Origin: Flaviflexus ciconiae
GTDB lineage: Bacteria > Actinomycetota > Actinomycetes > Actinomycetales > Actinomycetaceae
Direction: 5' to 3'
Assembly (NCBI RefSeq): GCF_003971195.1
Contig: NZ_CP034593.1
Coordinates: 2,108,001 to 2,172,000, forward strand
Length of the DNA: 64,000 bases
A program made the position numbers and the translations under genes. Shown piece after piece: positions 45,409-53,888 of the stretch (position 1 is the first letter of the stretch; every line of letters starts with the position of its first letter). Under the pieces are notes generated by a model. The model was not told where the DNA came from. It did not search any database and saw nothing but the letters and a program-made list of their open reading frames with translations.

Positions 45409-45645
45409 TTAGCGGCCGGAGCCGGTGTACGGGAGCAGAGCCATCTCGCGGGCGTTCTTGATGGCCCGAGCGATCTGACGCTGCTGCTGGACGGAAACGC
45501 CGGTTACACGACGGGCGCGGATCTTGCCGCGGTCCGAAATGAACTTGCGCAGGGTTGCGGTGTCCTTGTAGTCGATGTTGTCGACCTTCGTCACCTTAAC
45601 TGGGCCGATCTTCTTTTTCGGCTTGCGAAGGTTTGGCTTCGCCAT
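45409..45645 (-). CDS. rpsR: 30S ribosomal protein S18
   Basis: 78 residues. Basic N-terminus ([11 protein letters not shown]), then [21 protein letters not shown] and [20 protein letters not shown], which define S18. It lies 12 bp before rplI and 40 bp after ssb. Confidence 0.98.
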   Translation of the reverse strand: MAKPNLRKPKKKIGPVKVTKVDNIDYKDTATLRKFISDRGKIRARRVTGVSVQQQRQIARAIKNAREMALLPYTGSGR

Positions 45646-45685
45646 GATTGATCTCCTCGATTATGCGCTGACGCGCGGAAAGTTG

Positions 45686-46207
45686 TTAGAACGGAGGGGC
45701 GTCGTCGAAGGACGATCCCGACGGGCCGCTTGCCCAGGGGTCGTTCTGCGATCCGCCCGACGGGCCGTCGTACGCGACATTGCCGCCACGGGAGTTGCCT
45801 CCACCGTAGCCGCCACCACCGAAGTTACCGCCGCCACCGCCGGAACGCTGGGTCTTCTGGACCTGCGCCGTTGCGTAACGGAGGGACGGGCCGATCTCGT
45901 CGACCTGCATCTCGATGGAGGTGCGCCTCTGGCCCTCGTGTTCGTAAGAGCGGACCTGCAGTCGCCCCGTGACGACCACGCGGGTGCCCTTCGTAAGCGA
46001 GTTGGCGACGTTTTCGCCGTGCTCACGCCACACCGAGCAGCGTACGAACATGGCTTCGCCATCTTCCCACTGCTGGGTCTGCTTGTTGAGGGTACGCGGG
46101 GTTGAAGCCACCGTGAAGCTCGCTACCGGGATACCCGAGCTGACGTATCGCAGCTCCGGATCGGCGGTGAGGTTGCCAACGATGGTGATTATCGGTTCGC
46201 CTGCCAT
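45686..46207 (-). CDS. ssb: single-stranded DNA-binding protein
   Basis: 173 residues. The OB fold begins [18 protein letters not shown], with [20 protein letters not shown] typical of SSB. A Gly-rich linker (residues about 120-155) precedes the acidic C-terminal tip SFDDAPPF, which recruits repair and replication proteins. It is embedded in the ribosomal operon as usual. Confidence 0.98.
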   Translation of the reverse strand: MAGEPIITIVGNLTADPELRYVSSGIPVASFTVASTPRTLNKQTQQWEDGEAMFVRCSVWREHGENVANSLTKGTRVVVTGRLQVRSYEHEGQRRTSIEMQVDEIGPSLRYATAQVQKTQRSGGGGGNFGGGGYGGGNSRGGNVAYDGPSGGSQNDPWASGPSGSSFDDAPPF

Positions 46208-46230
46208 GATTTCGCTCCCTTGAAGCTAGC

Positions 46231-46527
46231 TCAGTGCTCGCCCTTGCGCAGCAGCTTGGTGCGCATAATGGACTCGTTCAGACCCAGCTGACGATCGAGC
46301 TCCTGTGCGGTTGCACTGGTTGCGGTCATGTCGATAACGACGTAGACGCCCTCGGTCTTCTTCTGGATCTCGTAGGCAAGACGACGCTTGCCCCAGATAT
46401 CCACGTTCTCGATTGAGCCGCCGTCGTCAATGACGACCTTGAGCAGCTTTTCCAGTGCGGGCGCAAGGTTGCGCTCGTCAACTTCCGGATCGAGGATGAT
46501 CATCAGTTCATACTGACGCTTATCCAT
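46231..46527 (-). CDS. rpsF: 30S ribosomal protein S6
   Basis: 98 residues from the ATG at 46527, preceded by AGAGGAGGTG; a longer frame to 46596 has no such signal. [19 protein letters not shown] and [21 protein letters not shown] are diagnostic. First gene of the rpsF-ssb-rpsR-rplI operon. Confidence 0.98.
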   Translation of the reverse strand: MDKRQYELMIILDPEVDERNLAPALEKLLKVVIDDGGSIENVDIWGKRRLAYEIQKKTEGVYVVIDMTATSATAQELDRQLGLNESIMRTKLLRKGEH

Positions 46528-46550
46528 ACCCACCTCCTCTGGTCTCAACG

Positions 46551-46596
46551 GCCACGGTCTCTCCGTGGCAGGAGGGTATATGTGCCTAGAAGGCAC
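46551..46596 (-). promoter_or_regulatory. two hairpins in the rpsF leader
   Basis: GCCACGG with CCGTGGC (46551-46569) and GTGCC with GGCAC (46582-46596) form two compact hairpins just upstream of the rpsF Shine-Dalgarno. In other bacteria an S6:S18 complex binds a structured rpsF leader. The CCG next to the proximal stem fits this idea, but I cannot confirm the motif. Confidence 0.35.
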
Positions 46597-46628
46597 CCAA
46601 CTACTTTAGCGTCAATTGCTTAAAAGCG

Positions 46629-48947
46629 TTAGGCCTCGTCCGGAACGTACTGTGTGCAGTTCGGCACCTGGCCGGCTGGGGACAACGGCGGCCCCTTCGT
46701 TCTGGTCTTCCGGCGGCCCGGGGTTGGCCGGGGGCCCGGGTTGTCCGGAGGACCGGGCTCTGTTGGATCAACCGTCGGGTCCGGTGTCGGGTCAACGGTG
46801 GGTTCCACCGTCGGTATCGGATCCTCGGTGGTCGGTTCCTCGGTCGGTGTCGGATCCCCCGTGGTTGGCTCCTCCGTGGGCTCTTCCGTGGTGGGTTCTT
46901 CCGTCGTCGGTTCTTCCGTGGTGGGTTCTTCCGTCGTCGGTTCCTCGGTCGTGGGTTCCGGTTCGGGGACAAAGGTGGGGATCGGGGCCCGCGTGGTCGG
47001 TTCGCTGGCGGGTTCGGGGAAGTCTTCAACTTCCATGTCCCGCGTCGCTTCCATCATGAAATCAAGCCAGATCTGGGCCGGGAAGTTACCGCCCTGGATT
47101 GCCCACTGGCCACCGAATGGGGTCAGGGATTCCTCTTCGCCATTGGGTCCGATCTGGTACATGTCGACGACCGTGGCGAGCTGCGGAACATATCCTGCGA
47201 ACCATGCTGATACGAGGAAAGAGGATGTGCCCGTCTTGCCTGCAACGGGACGGCCGAGTGCGGAGATCTGGGAGGCGGTGCCCCCGGGGCTGACCACCGA
47301 TTCCAGCGCGTACGTCAGGTTCGCGATGTCATCGGCTTCGAAGACCCGCTCTCCGGATGTGTCACCCGTGTAGATGACGTCGCCATCGCGGTTGCGGATT
47401 TCCCGCACAATGTGCGGGTTCGTGCGAATACCCTGGGCGGCGAAGGTCGAGTAGGCGTTAGCCATTTCCTTAGCCGTGGGAGAAGCCGATCCGAGAACGT
47501 TCGAAAGTGTGTCATCAAGGCCGGGGGTGGATTCCGGCAGGCCCGCCCTGACGGCAACGTCCCGTGTCGCCTGGGGACCAACTTCTTCGTTCAGCCTGAT
47601 GTAGACCGTGTTGACGGAGTTGGCGGTGGCCTCGAGAAGTGTGATGTTTCCAAGTCCGCGGAGCTGGAAGTTCTCAAACTCTTGCCCACCCACTTCGTAC
47701 GGGGATGAGGAGTCGTAGCGGTCGGTGAGGCTCACGCCCGCTTCGATGCCTGCGAGCAGGCCGAACGGCTTGAAGGTGGAGCCTGCCTGGGCGCGGTCCT
47801 GGGTGGCCGTGTTTCGGGCCCTCGTCAGGTAGTCCTCGCCGCCGTACATTGCCATGATTTCGCCGTTCTCGGGATTCATGGAGATAAGACCAACATAGTT
47901 GTTATCGGGGCGGTCTTCCGGCAGGTTCTCAACGGCCTGGACCGCATAACCTTGCATGTCTTCATCGATTGTCGTGACGATGTCGAGGCCCATGGTGTCG
48001 AGCTCGTCCTCGGTGTAGGCACCGGAGTTCACGAGTTCCCTGCGTACCTCGGCAAGGATGTATCCATCGGTTCCGGAGTACTGGTTTTGTGCGGCCGGTT
48101 CGATGGTGTCGGGGAAGCGCGCCGCTTCGGCTTCTTCCACGGTAATCCACTCGTCCTCCGCCATGCGCCGAAGTACCCTCTCCCACCGGGCCATGGCCTG
48201 GTCGGGGTTAACGGCGGGATCCCAGTTCGACGGCGAGGGGATGATGGCAACGAGCAGAGCTGCCTGGTCGAGCGTCAGGTCGGCTGCATCGATACCGAAG
48301 TAGGACTCGGCGGCTTCTTGAATACCGTAAGAGCCGCGACCAAAGTAGATCGTGTTGAGGTAGTTCTCGAGGATCTCGTCTTTCGACTGCGACTGGTCAA
48401 TTTTGAGAGCAAGAATGGCTTCGCGGAGCTTGCCCGGGATGGACGTCGTTGTCCCCATGTAGTACCGCTCGACATACTGCTGGGTCAGGGTCGAGCCACC
48501 CTGGATGGGCTTGCCTTGAAGGTTATTGATCGCGGCTCGGATCGTTCCCCGAATGTCGATTCCCGCGTTTTCGTAGAACCGTTGATCCTCGGAGGCCACA
48601 ACCGCATGCGGCACGTAGTCGGGTAGTGAGTCGAGGGGGACGGAGGTGCGCCGAACGTTAGCGAATGTCCCGATCTTTGTCTCACCGTCGGCGTAGTACA
48701 CGTCGGTGGACTGGGCGAGCGCGAAGTCGTCAGGCTCGGGGACCTCGGTTGTCATGTAGAGATAGGCAAAAGCGCCGACACCGGTCGCGGCCACCAGCAG
48801 GAAGGATCCCACAATGAAGCGCCACGACGGGAGCCAGCGCCGGATACGACCCTTGCCCCGCCGGGGATAGTTCCACAGCGATTTCTTCTTGGTCGGCTTA
48901 GCGGACTTCTTGCCCCGCTTCGTCGAGCCTTGACGATTGCTTGCCAT
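46629..48947 (-). CDS. bifunctional penicillin-binding protein (class A PBP)
   Basis: 772 residues. It polymerises glycan strands and crosslinks peptides in peptidoglycan. A basic cytoplasmic tail and one membrane helix (about residues 43-65) lead into the GT51 domain (EDQRFYENAGID, GGSTLTQQYVE). The transpeptidase has STFKP, SVN and KTGTS. The tail is a Thr/Glu/Pro repeat (residues about 665-730), then a basic end. The gene lies 7 bp after the AI-2E permease and about 100 bp before rpsF, so the whole block may be read together. Confidence 0.95.
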   Translation of the reverse strand: MASNRQGSTKRGKKSAKPTKKKSLWNYPRRGKGRIRRWLPSWRFIVGSFLLVAATGVGAFAYLYMTTEVPEPDDFALAQSTDVYYADGETKIGTFANVRRTSVPLDSLPDYVPHAVVASEDQRFYENAGIDIRGTIRAAINNLQGKPIQGGSTLTQQYVERYYMGTTTSIPGKLREAILALKIDQSQSKDEILENYLNTIYFGRGSYGIQEAAESYFGIDAADLTLDQAALLVAIIPSPSNWDPAVNPDQAMARWERVLRRMAEDEWITVEEAEAARFPDTIEPAAQNQYSGTDGYILAEVRRELVNSGAYTEDELDTMGLDIVTTIDEDMQGYAVQAVENLPEDRPDNNYVGLISMNPENGEIMAMYGGEDYLTRARNTATQDRAQAGSTFKPFGLLAGIEAGVSLTDRYDSSSPYEVGGQEFENFQLRGLGNITLLEATANSVNTVYIRLNEEVGPQATRDVAVRAGLPESTPGLDDTLSNVLGSASPTAKEMANAYSTFAAQGIRTNPHIVREIRNRDGDVIYTGDTSGERVFEADDIANLTYALESVVSPGGTASQISALGRPVAGKTGTSSFLVSAWFAGYVPQLATVVDMYQIGPNGEEESLTPFGGQWAIQGGNFPAQIWLDFMMEATRDMEVEDFPEPASEPTTRAPIPTFVPEPEPTTEEPTTEEPTTEEPTTEEPTTEEPTEEPTTGDPTPTEEPTTEDPIPTVEPTVDPTPDPTVDPTEPGPPDNPGPRPTPGRRKTRTKGPPLSPAGQVPNCTQYVPDEA
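46758..46955. repeat. PTTEE-type tandem codon repeat in the PBP tail
   Basis: Five consecutive PTTEE units and degenerate PTEE, PTTGD, PTTED and PTVD units lie at the C-terminus of the PBP. The repeats are coding and prone to unit-number change between strains. They form a flexible extracellular tail. Confidence 0.85.
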
Positions 48948-48954
48948 GGCCCGA

Positions 48955-50304
48955 TTATTCCCTACGCTTGCGCCTCCTGCGCAACTTCTTGGCCTGTCTC
49001 ACGCCCTTCGGTCTCTCCGTGGCGGGCCTCCGAAGGCCCTTTGCGGCGCGTGTTGCCACGGTCTGGAAGCCTCCCCAAGCATCCGGTGGCTCGTACGTCA
49101 CGTCGTACTTACCGGCCCCCTGTTTTCGTTTCGCGTCATGCTCGGACGTCATAAACGCATCAAGCCATCGCGTGGACTTCGACGAGTCGATCAGAACCGC
49201 CTTGAAGAACAAGGTGAGGGGCACCGCAAGAAGAGCACCGAGGGGGCCAATAACGATGGCCCAAACCATGAGGGACAAGAACGTGACCGTTGCTGAGAGC
49301 CCAACGGCATCGGCCGTAAACTTGGGCTGGAGGAGCGACTGGATGATGAAGTTGATCAGCGAGTAGGCGACAATCACCCACACCATGAGCTGCCATCCGC
49401 CCTCGAGCAGACCGAAGAGCGCCGGTGGAACGAGGCCCAGGATAAAGCCGATGTTGGGAATATAGTTCGTAATGAACGAGACGAGCGCCCACGCGAGGGC
49501 AAGCGGTATTCCCATTGCCTGAAGAGCCACCCAGTCGAGGACTGCGACAATCGCACCGAAGATTGATGAGACGAGCCAGTACTGGCGGACCCTGCCTTCG
49601 AAGCCAGAGAGTGCTTCGTGGAGCTCCGGGTTGGCACGCTCAACGATTTCCGACCGAGTATCCAGCGACAGCGTGTCAATCACGATGAAGAAAATCGACA
49701 TGGCGATAACGGCCAAGAGTGCACCCATGGATGACACCTGGTCGATCAGGGCGCGGGCGGCCGTCATGATCGTGTTGAGATCCAGCTGGTTCAGCAGATT
49801 GTTGATGCTTGAGACGTCGTAGCCCTGCTCGACAAGGAACTCGCTGTCCTCAAAGGCGGTCGAGATATTGTTGACGATCTCCTGGAAGCTGTCCTGGTAG
49901 GACAGGATGACTTCCGGCAAGGGCAGGAAAGCCAGGACCGTCAGGCCAATGATGGAGGAGAGAACAATGACGAGAACCAGGATCGATGCGATGGCCGAAA
50001 TCCACTTCGGCACGCCCTTCCGAATCATCCATCGGTGAATGGGCCGGATCGTCAAAACAAGCGTGAGCCCGAGGAAGGCGGGGGCGAGGATCGACGCGAA
50101 GCGCGACAGTCCCCAGAGCGCTATCGAGACGAGTGCACCCGCGATAAGGATCCACATCCCCGTCGGGATTGTTTCACGGGGCCTGCTCTTCCTACCGACT
50201 ACAACAATGTCTCCAGAATCAACACTTTGATTGTCTGGATAGCTTTCCGGTGTCGAAGAGCTTTCCTCACTCACGGCACTCGGATTCGGTTCGTCTTGTT
50301 TCAC
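48955..50304 (-). CDS. AI-2E family transporter
   Basis: 449 residues. A charged N-terminus is followed by about eight transmembrane helices; the C-terminal tail is strongly basic. The motifs PNIGFILGLVPPALFGLLEGG and LVVWAIVIGPLGALLAVPLT-like helices are typical of the AI-2E (TqsA/YdiK-like) permease superfamily. TqsA exports AI-2 in E. coli, but most members have other or unknown substrates. The PBP gene starts 7 bp after its stop. Confidence 0.85.
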   Translation of the reverse strand: MKQDEPNPSAVSEESSSTPESYPDNQSVDSGDIVVVGRKSRPRETIPTGMWILIAGALVSIALWGLSRFASILAPAFLGLTLVLTIRPIHRWMIRKGVPKWISAIASILVLVIVLSSIIGLTVLAFLPLPEVILSYQDSFQEIVNNISTAFEDSEFLVEQGYDVSSINNLLNQLDLNTIMTAARALIDQVSSMGALLAVIAMSIFFIVIDTLSLDTRSEIVERANPELHEALSGFEGRVRQYWLVSSIFGAIVAVLDWVALQAMGIPLALAWALVSFITNYIPNIGFILGLVPPALFGLLEGGWQLMVWVIVAYSLINFIIQSLLQPKFTADAVGLSATVTFLSLMVWAIVIGPLGALLAVPLTLFFKAVLIDSSKSTRWLDAFMTSEHDAKRKQGAGKYDVTYEPPDAWGGFQTVATRAAKGLRRPATERPKGVRQAKKLRRRRKRRE

Positions 50305-50475
50305 GGCACCACCTTCCCATCAAAGAGCGTACCGCCCGCGGGCCGCGCCGTCCCTGCCAACAGGAAAAACATCTATCCTCAGTGGGTGAAACGGGGCACC
50401 CACCCGAATCGGGTTCTCAGATTGGGCACGGTGTCGGACCAACCCGGCAGTAGCCGGTCTAGCTCCCAGCTCCGG

Positions 50476-51785
50476 TTACGGCCTTGCCTGCTCGGGAACG
50501 GTACGGGGTTCCCCGCCCAGGCTCTTGTTCCGCAATCCGTACCAGGTGGCCAGAAGCAGGTAGAGAACAACGAGTCCGGTAAAGCCAGCTCTCGACCATC
50601 CCGTGTCGGGAAGGATTGTTGCCGCGAGCGCGGCAGCACCGACAAAAGCGGCGTTGTACATCATGTCGTAAAGCGCGAAGGCACGTCCGCGATAGGCGTC
50701 GATGACGTCGCGTTGCACGATCGTGTCGACAGCAATCTTCGCGCCCTGGACGCCGAGGCCCATGAGGACGGCGGCGATCCCGATCCAGGGAAGGGATGGG
50801 GTGGCGATAAGGATGAGCTGGGACAGTGTGGAGATTCCCAGGCAGGCAACGATCCACTGCCACGGGCTGAGCTTCTCGTGCGCAATCGGGGTCAGGACAA
50901 TCGCGGAACCGTTGCCCGCAAGCGAGATCCCGGATAGGAGCGCAAACATGGCAAGCCCAGCATCGGCGTCCGCGGGGTCCGTGAGGAGGTTGCGGGAGAT
51001 AAGGAGTAGCGCAATGAAGTTCACGCCGTAGAGGAACCGGTGCACCGCCATAACAATCAGGGCGTGTCCGGGGGTTCCGCGCTTCGCGAGGTAGCTGGCG
51101 CCAAGCCAGAGATCGTGGAAGACCTCCGCGATCTGTGACGACAGCGGCACCTTCATCTGGTTATCCGGACCGAGTTCTCGCTTGCCGATGGTGGAGGCGG
51201 CCCACACGGCGCCAACGAGGAGAAGGGCCGCGATCGCGAGGCAGGAGGCATCTCGGATCGGGCCCTCGGGGTCAGCCGGTTGACGACGAGTCCGATGACG
51301 GCACCGACGACGGTGGCGACGGCACCCAGGGTGGGAACGAGGGAGTTCGCCATGATGAGCTGCCTGCGGGGCACGACGTGCGGTAGTCCAGCGGAGAGCG
51401 CCGATAGAAGGAATCTATTAATGCCGAGGGTGATAAGAGCAAGAACGGAGATGATGCCGAGGCCGGCACCCAGGTACATGAGCACTGCCAACAGCAGACA
51501 CAGGATCGCACGGACAGTGTTGCCCCAAAAGAGCACACCCTGCCTGCTCCATCTGTCGAGGAGCGGGCCCACGAATGGACCGATGATCGTGAAGGGCAGG
51601 AGGAGCACGGTGAATGCTGCGGCCACGCCCGCCGCGGTCGTCATGTTTGTTGGGTTAAAGAAGTAGAGGGTAGCGAGGCCGACCTGGAACATTCCGTCTC
51701 CGCATTGGGAGATAAGGCGTACGCGGAAGAGTCGTTTGAAACCGTCGTGAACGAGGAGGGTCTTGAGGTCGGCGAGAACTGCCAC
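50476..51785 (-). pseudogene. MFS transporter, split by a frameshift
   Basis: The reading frame from 51785 (GTG) encodes the first six transmembrane helices (LFRVRLISQCGDGMFQVGLA, FTIIGPFVGPLLDRWSRQGVL). It turns to nonsense after VVNRLTP. The rest of the MFS protein continues in the -1 frame (EGPIRDASCLAIAALLLVG, then ASTIGKRELGPDN) to 50476. One extra C in the CCCC run (plus-strand GGGG 51268-51271) would restore about 436 residues (NRLTPEGPIRDAS). The start overlaps the CCA gene stop by one base. Either a broken gene or a missing base. Confidence 0.88.
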
Positions 51786-53233
51786 TAGAGATTCTCCTTA
51801 GCCCAGGCTCTGAGCTTTTCGACAGCCGTCTCCTGATCGAGCGGTCCGTGTTCCATTCGTAGGTCAAGAAGATACTTGCGTGCCCTACCAACCGTGGGGC
51901 CGGGTTCGATTCCGAGGATCTCCATAATTTGGCTTCCGTCGAGGTCGGGGCGGACCGCGGCGAGCTCTTCTTGTTCGGCGAGCTCGTCGATCCGCTTCTC
52001 CAGATCATCGTACGCAGCCTGGAGTCTCATGGCCTTCTTCCGGTTCCTCGTCGTGCAGTCCGCGCGAGTCAGACGGTGGAGCCGCTCCAGGAGCGGCCCA
52101 GCATCCGTGACATAGCGGCGGACGGCCGAATCGGACCAGACGGCTTCGCCGTATCCGTGGAACCGCTGGTGCAGCTCGACAAGGCGGGACACATCCTTCG
52201 TGGTCTGCTTGTCGAACCGTAGCTCCCTCATGCGCTTGCGCGTCATTTTTGCGCCCACGATGTCGTGCTGGTGGAACGTGACCTTCCCGCCTGGCCCAAA
52301 CTGGCGGGTCGCCGGTTTACCGACGTCGTGCATGAGAGCAGCAAACCGGAGGACAAAGTCCGGGGCGGGCACCGGGCCCTCCTCATCAGTTTCCAGTTCG
52401 ATTGCCTGGTCAACGACGGTGAGCGTGTGCTCGTAGACATCCTTGTGCCGGCCGTGCTCATCAACCGTCGACTTGAGCGCGGCAACCTCGGGAAGAACCC
52501 GTTCGGCCACCCCGGTGTATTCCATAATCTCGATACCGCGGCGCGGATATGGGGAGATCATGAGCCGTTCCAGTTCGGCACGGATCCTTTCGGCAGAAAC
52601 AATATCGAGGCGCTCGGCAAGTTCGGACATGGCGGACATGGTTCCAAGGTCCACGTCGAAGCCGAGCTGCGCCGTAAAACGCGCTGCACGCATGATCCGT
52701 AGCGGGTCGTCGGAGAACGAGATGATTGGGTCGATCGGGGTCCGCAGGATCGCATCGACAATGTCGGAGAGCCCGCCGCACGGGTCCACTAGTTCCATGG
52801 TGGGTAGTCGCACTGCCATGGCGTTCACCGTGAAGTCACGCCGCGTCAGGTCGCCTTCGAGGGTATCGCCGAACGCCACCTGTGGTTTGCGGGAGGACGG
52901 ATCGTATTCATCGGACCGGTAGGTCGTCACCTCAACGGTGAGCCCGTGCAGAGAGGCACCGATCGTGCCAAACTCTTTTCCGATGTCCCACGTGGTCTCA
53001 CCCCAGCGATCTAGGATTTTCTGCGTTTCGTCGGGGCGTGCCGACGTGGTGAAATCCATGTCGTGGGCGGGAATGCCGAGGCAGGCATCGCGCACCGGGC
53101 CGCCTACGAGAGCGAACTCGTGCCCGGCCTCGTCGAACAAGGTGGCGAGCTTCATAACCGCTGCCGGGAGCTGCTGGAGCGCAGCCTGCGCAGCGGCGAG
53201 ATAGCGTGCCTTTACCTGGGAGTCGGGAGCCAA
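51785..53233 (-). CDS. cca: CCA tRNA nucleotidyltransferase / poly(A) polymerase family
   Basis: 482 residues. ALVGGPVRDACLGIPAHDMDF contains the nucleotidyltransferase metal-binding DxD; RRDFTVNAMAV and DPLRIMRAARFTAQLGF follow. A C-terminal HD domain has LMHDVGKPATRQ. It completes or repairs the tRNA CCA end. The position beside the nudix-DUF6049-murJ block matches mycobacterial pcnA. The start is probably TTG at 53233, with AAGGAC upstream; an internal ATG at codon 27 is an alternative. Confidence 0.93.
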   Translation of the reverse strand: MAPDSQVKARYLAAAQAALQQLPAAVMKLATLFDEAGHEFALVGGPVRDACLGIPAHDMDFTTSARPDETQKILDRWGETTWDIGKEFGTIGASLHGLTVEVTTYRSDEYDPSSRKPQVAFGDTLEGDLTRRDFTVNAMAVRLPTMELVDPCGGLSDIVDAILRTPIDPIISFSDDPLRIMRAARFTAQLGFDVDLGTMSAMSELAERLDIVSAERIRAELERLMISPYPRRGIEIMEYTGVAERVLPEVAALKSTVDEHGRHKDVYEHTLTVVDQAIELETDEEGPVPAPDFVLRFAALMHDVGKPATRQFGPGGKVTFHQHDIVGAKMTRKRMRELRFDKQTTKDVSRLVELHQRFHGYGEAVWSDSAVRRYVTDAGPLLERLHRLTRADCTTRNRKKAMRLQAAYDDLEKRIDELAEQEELAAVRPDLDGSQIMEILGIEPGPTVGRARKYLLDLRMEHGPLDQETAVEKLRAWAKENL

Positions 53234-53256
53234 CTGTCACGTCCTTCGATGGGGGT

Positions 53257-53314
53257 GGGCCACGCCGAGATGACCCTGCTTTAATAGAGCGGGCCACGCC
53301 GAAGCGAGCCTGCT
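53257..53314. repeat. imperfect 24-bp direct repeat upstream of the Nudix gene
   Basis: GGGCCACGCCGA at 53257 and 53291 begins two 24-base copies, offset by 34 bp and both ending in CCTGCT. They lie in the divergent promoter region of cca and the Nudix gene and could be a regulator site or a chance duplication. Confidence 0.4.
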
Positions 53315-53351
53315 GGGATAGACTTGCGCGAACATTATTACAGTTAAGAGT

Positions 53352-53888
53352 ATGCCGATGCCGGGACCGAAACCTCGACCCCGCGGCCCACAGTCGTGGC
53401 GCCGTGGCGTTTCAGCGACCCGAATTGGCTCCCGACGCTCCTACCTTCCCGTTGTAAACGAGACCTCCGCCGGCGGCATTATCGTGAAACCGGTCGACGG
53501 AATCGCCTGGGTTGCAGTGATTGCGCGCCGTAACCGCGGTGGCCGTCTCGAATGGTGCCTGCCCAAGGGCCACTTGGAAGGGGAAGAGACTGCCGAGGAG
53601 GCGGCAATCCGGGAAGTCTCGGAAGAGACCGGGATCTATGGCCAAATCCTCACTCACCTGGCAACGATCGACTACTGGTTTTCTGGCACGGACCGGCGTG
53701 TCCACAAGGTTGTTCACCATTTTCTTCTCGAAGCTCTCTCCGGGGAGCTCACCACCGAAAATGACCCCGATCAGGAGGCCGAGGACGTGGCCTGGATCCG
53801 GCTTGATGACGTCCCGGGCCGGCTCGCCTATCCGAACGAGCGGCGGATCGCAACGCTGGCCCGGGACGTGCTGACAGGTAACCGGTGA
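53352..53888 (+). CDS. Nudix hydrolase (MutT4-like)
   Basis: 178 residues. A basic N-terminus is followed by SAGGIIVKPVDGIAWVAVI and the Nudix box GHLEGEETAEEAAIREVSEETGI (GX5EX7REUXEEXGU intact), preceded by LEWCLPKG. In mycobacteria the equivalent gene (mutT4) sits beside pcnA and before Rv3909-mviN, as here. It could sanitise nucleotides or act on dinucleoside polyphosphates. It overlaps the next gene by 4 bp. Confidence 0.93.
   Translation: MPMPGPKPRPRGPQSWRRGVSATRIGSRRSYLPVVNETSAGGIIVKPVDGIAWVAVIARRNRGGRLEWCLPKGHLEGEETAEEAAIREVSEETGIYGQILTHLATIDYWFSGTDRRVHKVVHHFLLEALSGELTTENDPDQEAEDVAWIRLDDVPGRLAYPNERRIATLARDVLTGNR

Noticed and set aside
46758..46955. Tandem repeats that could be read as a CRISPR-like array or minisatellite
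   Set aside because: The units are 12-18 bp coding repeats for a PTTEE tail with no spacers.
50170..50305. Two TGTTTCACG sequences (50170-50178 and 50297-50305) resembling half of a parS site
   Set aside because: Only the left half matches; the right half of the TGTTTCACGTGAAACA palindrome is absent in both, and one lies inside the AI-2E coding region.
51895..51920. GGTTCGATTCC-like T-arm sequence suggesting a tRNA
   Set aside because: It lies inside the CCA nucleotidyltransferase gene in a sensible reading frame, and no matching acceptor or anticodon arm is visible.
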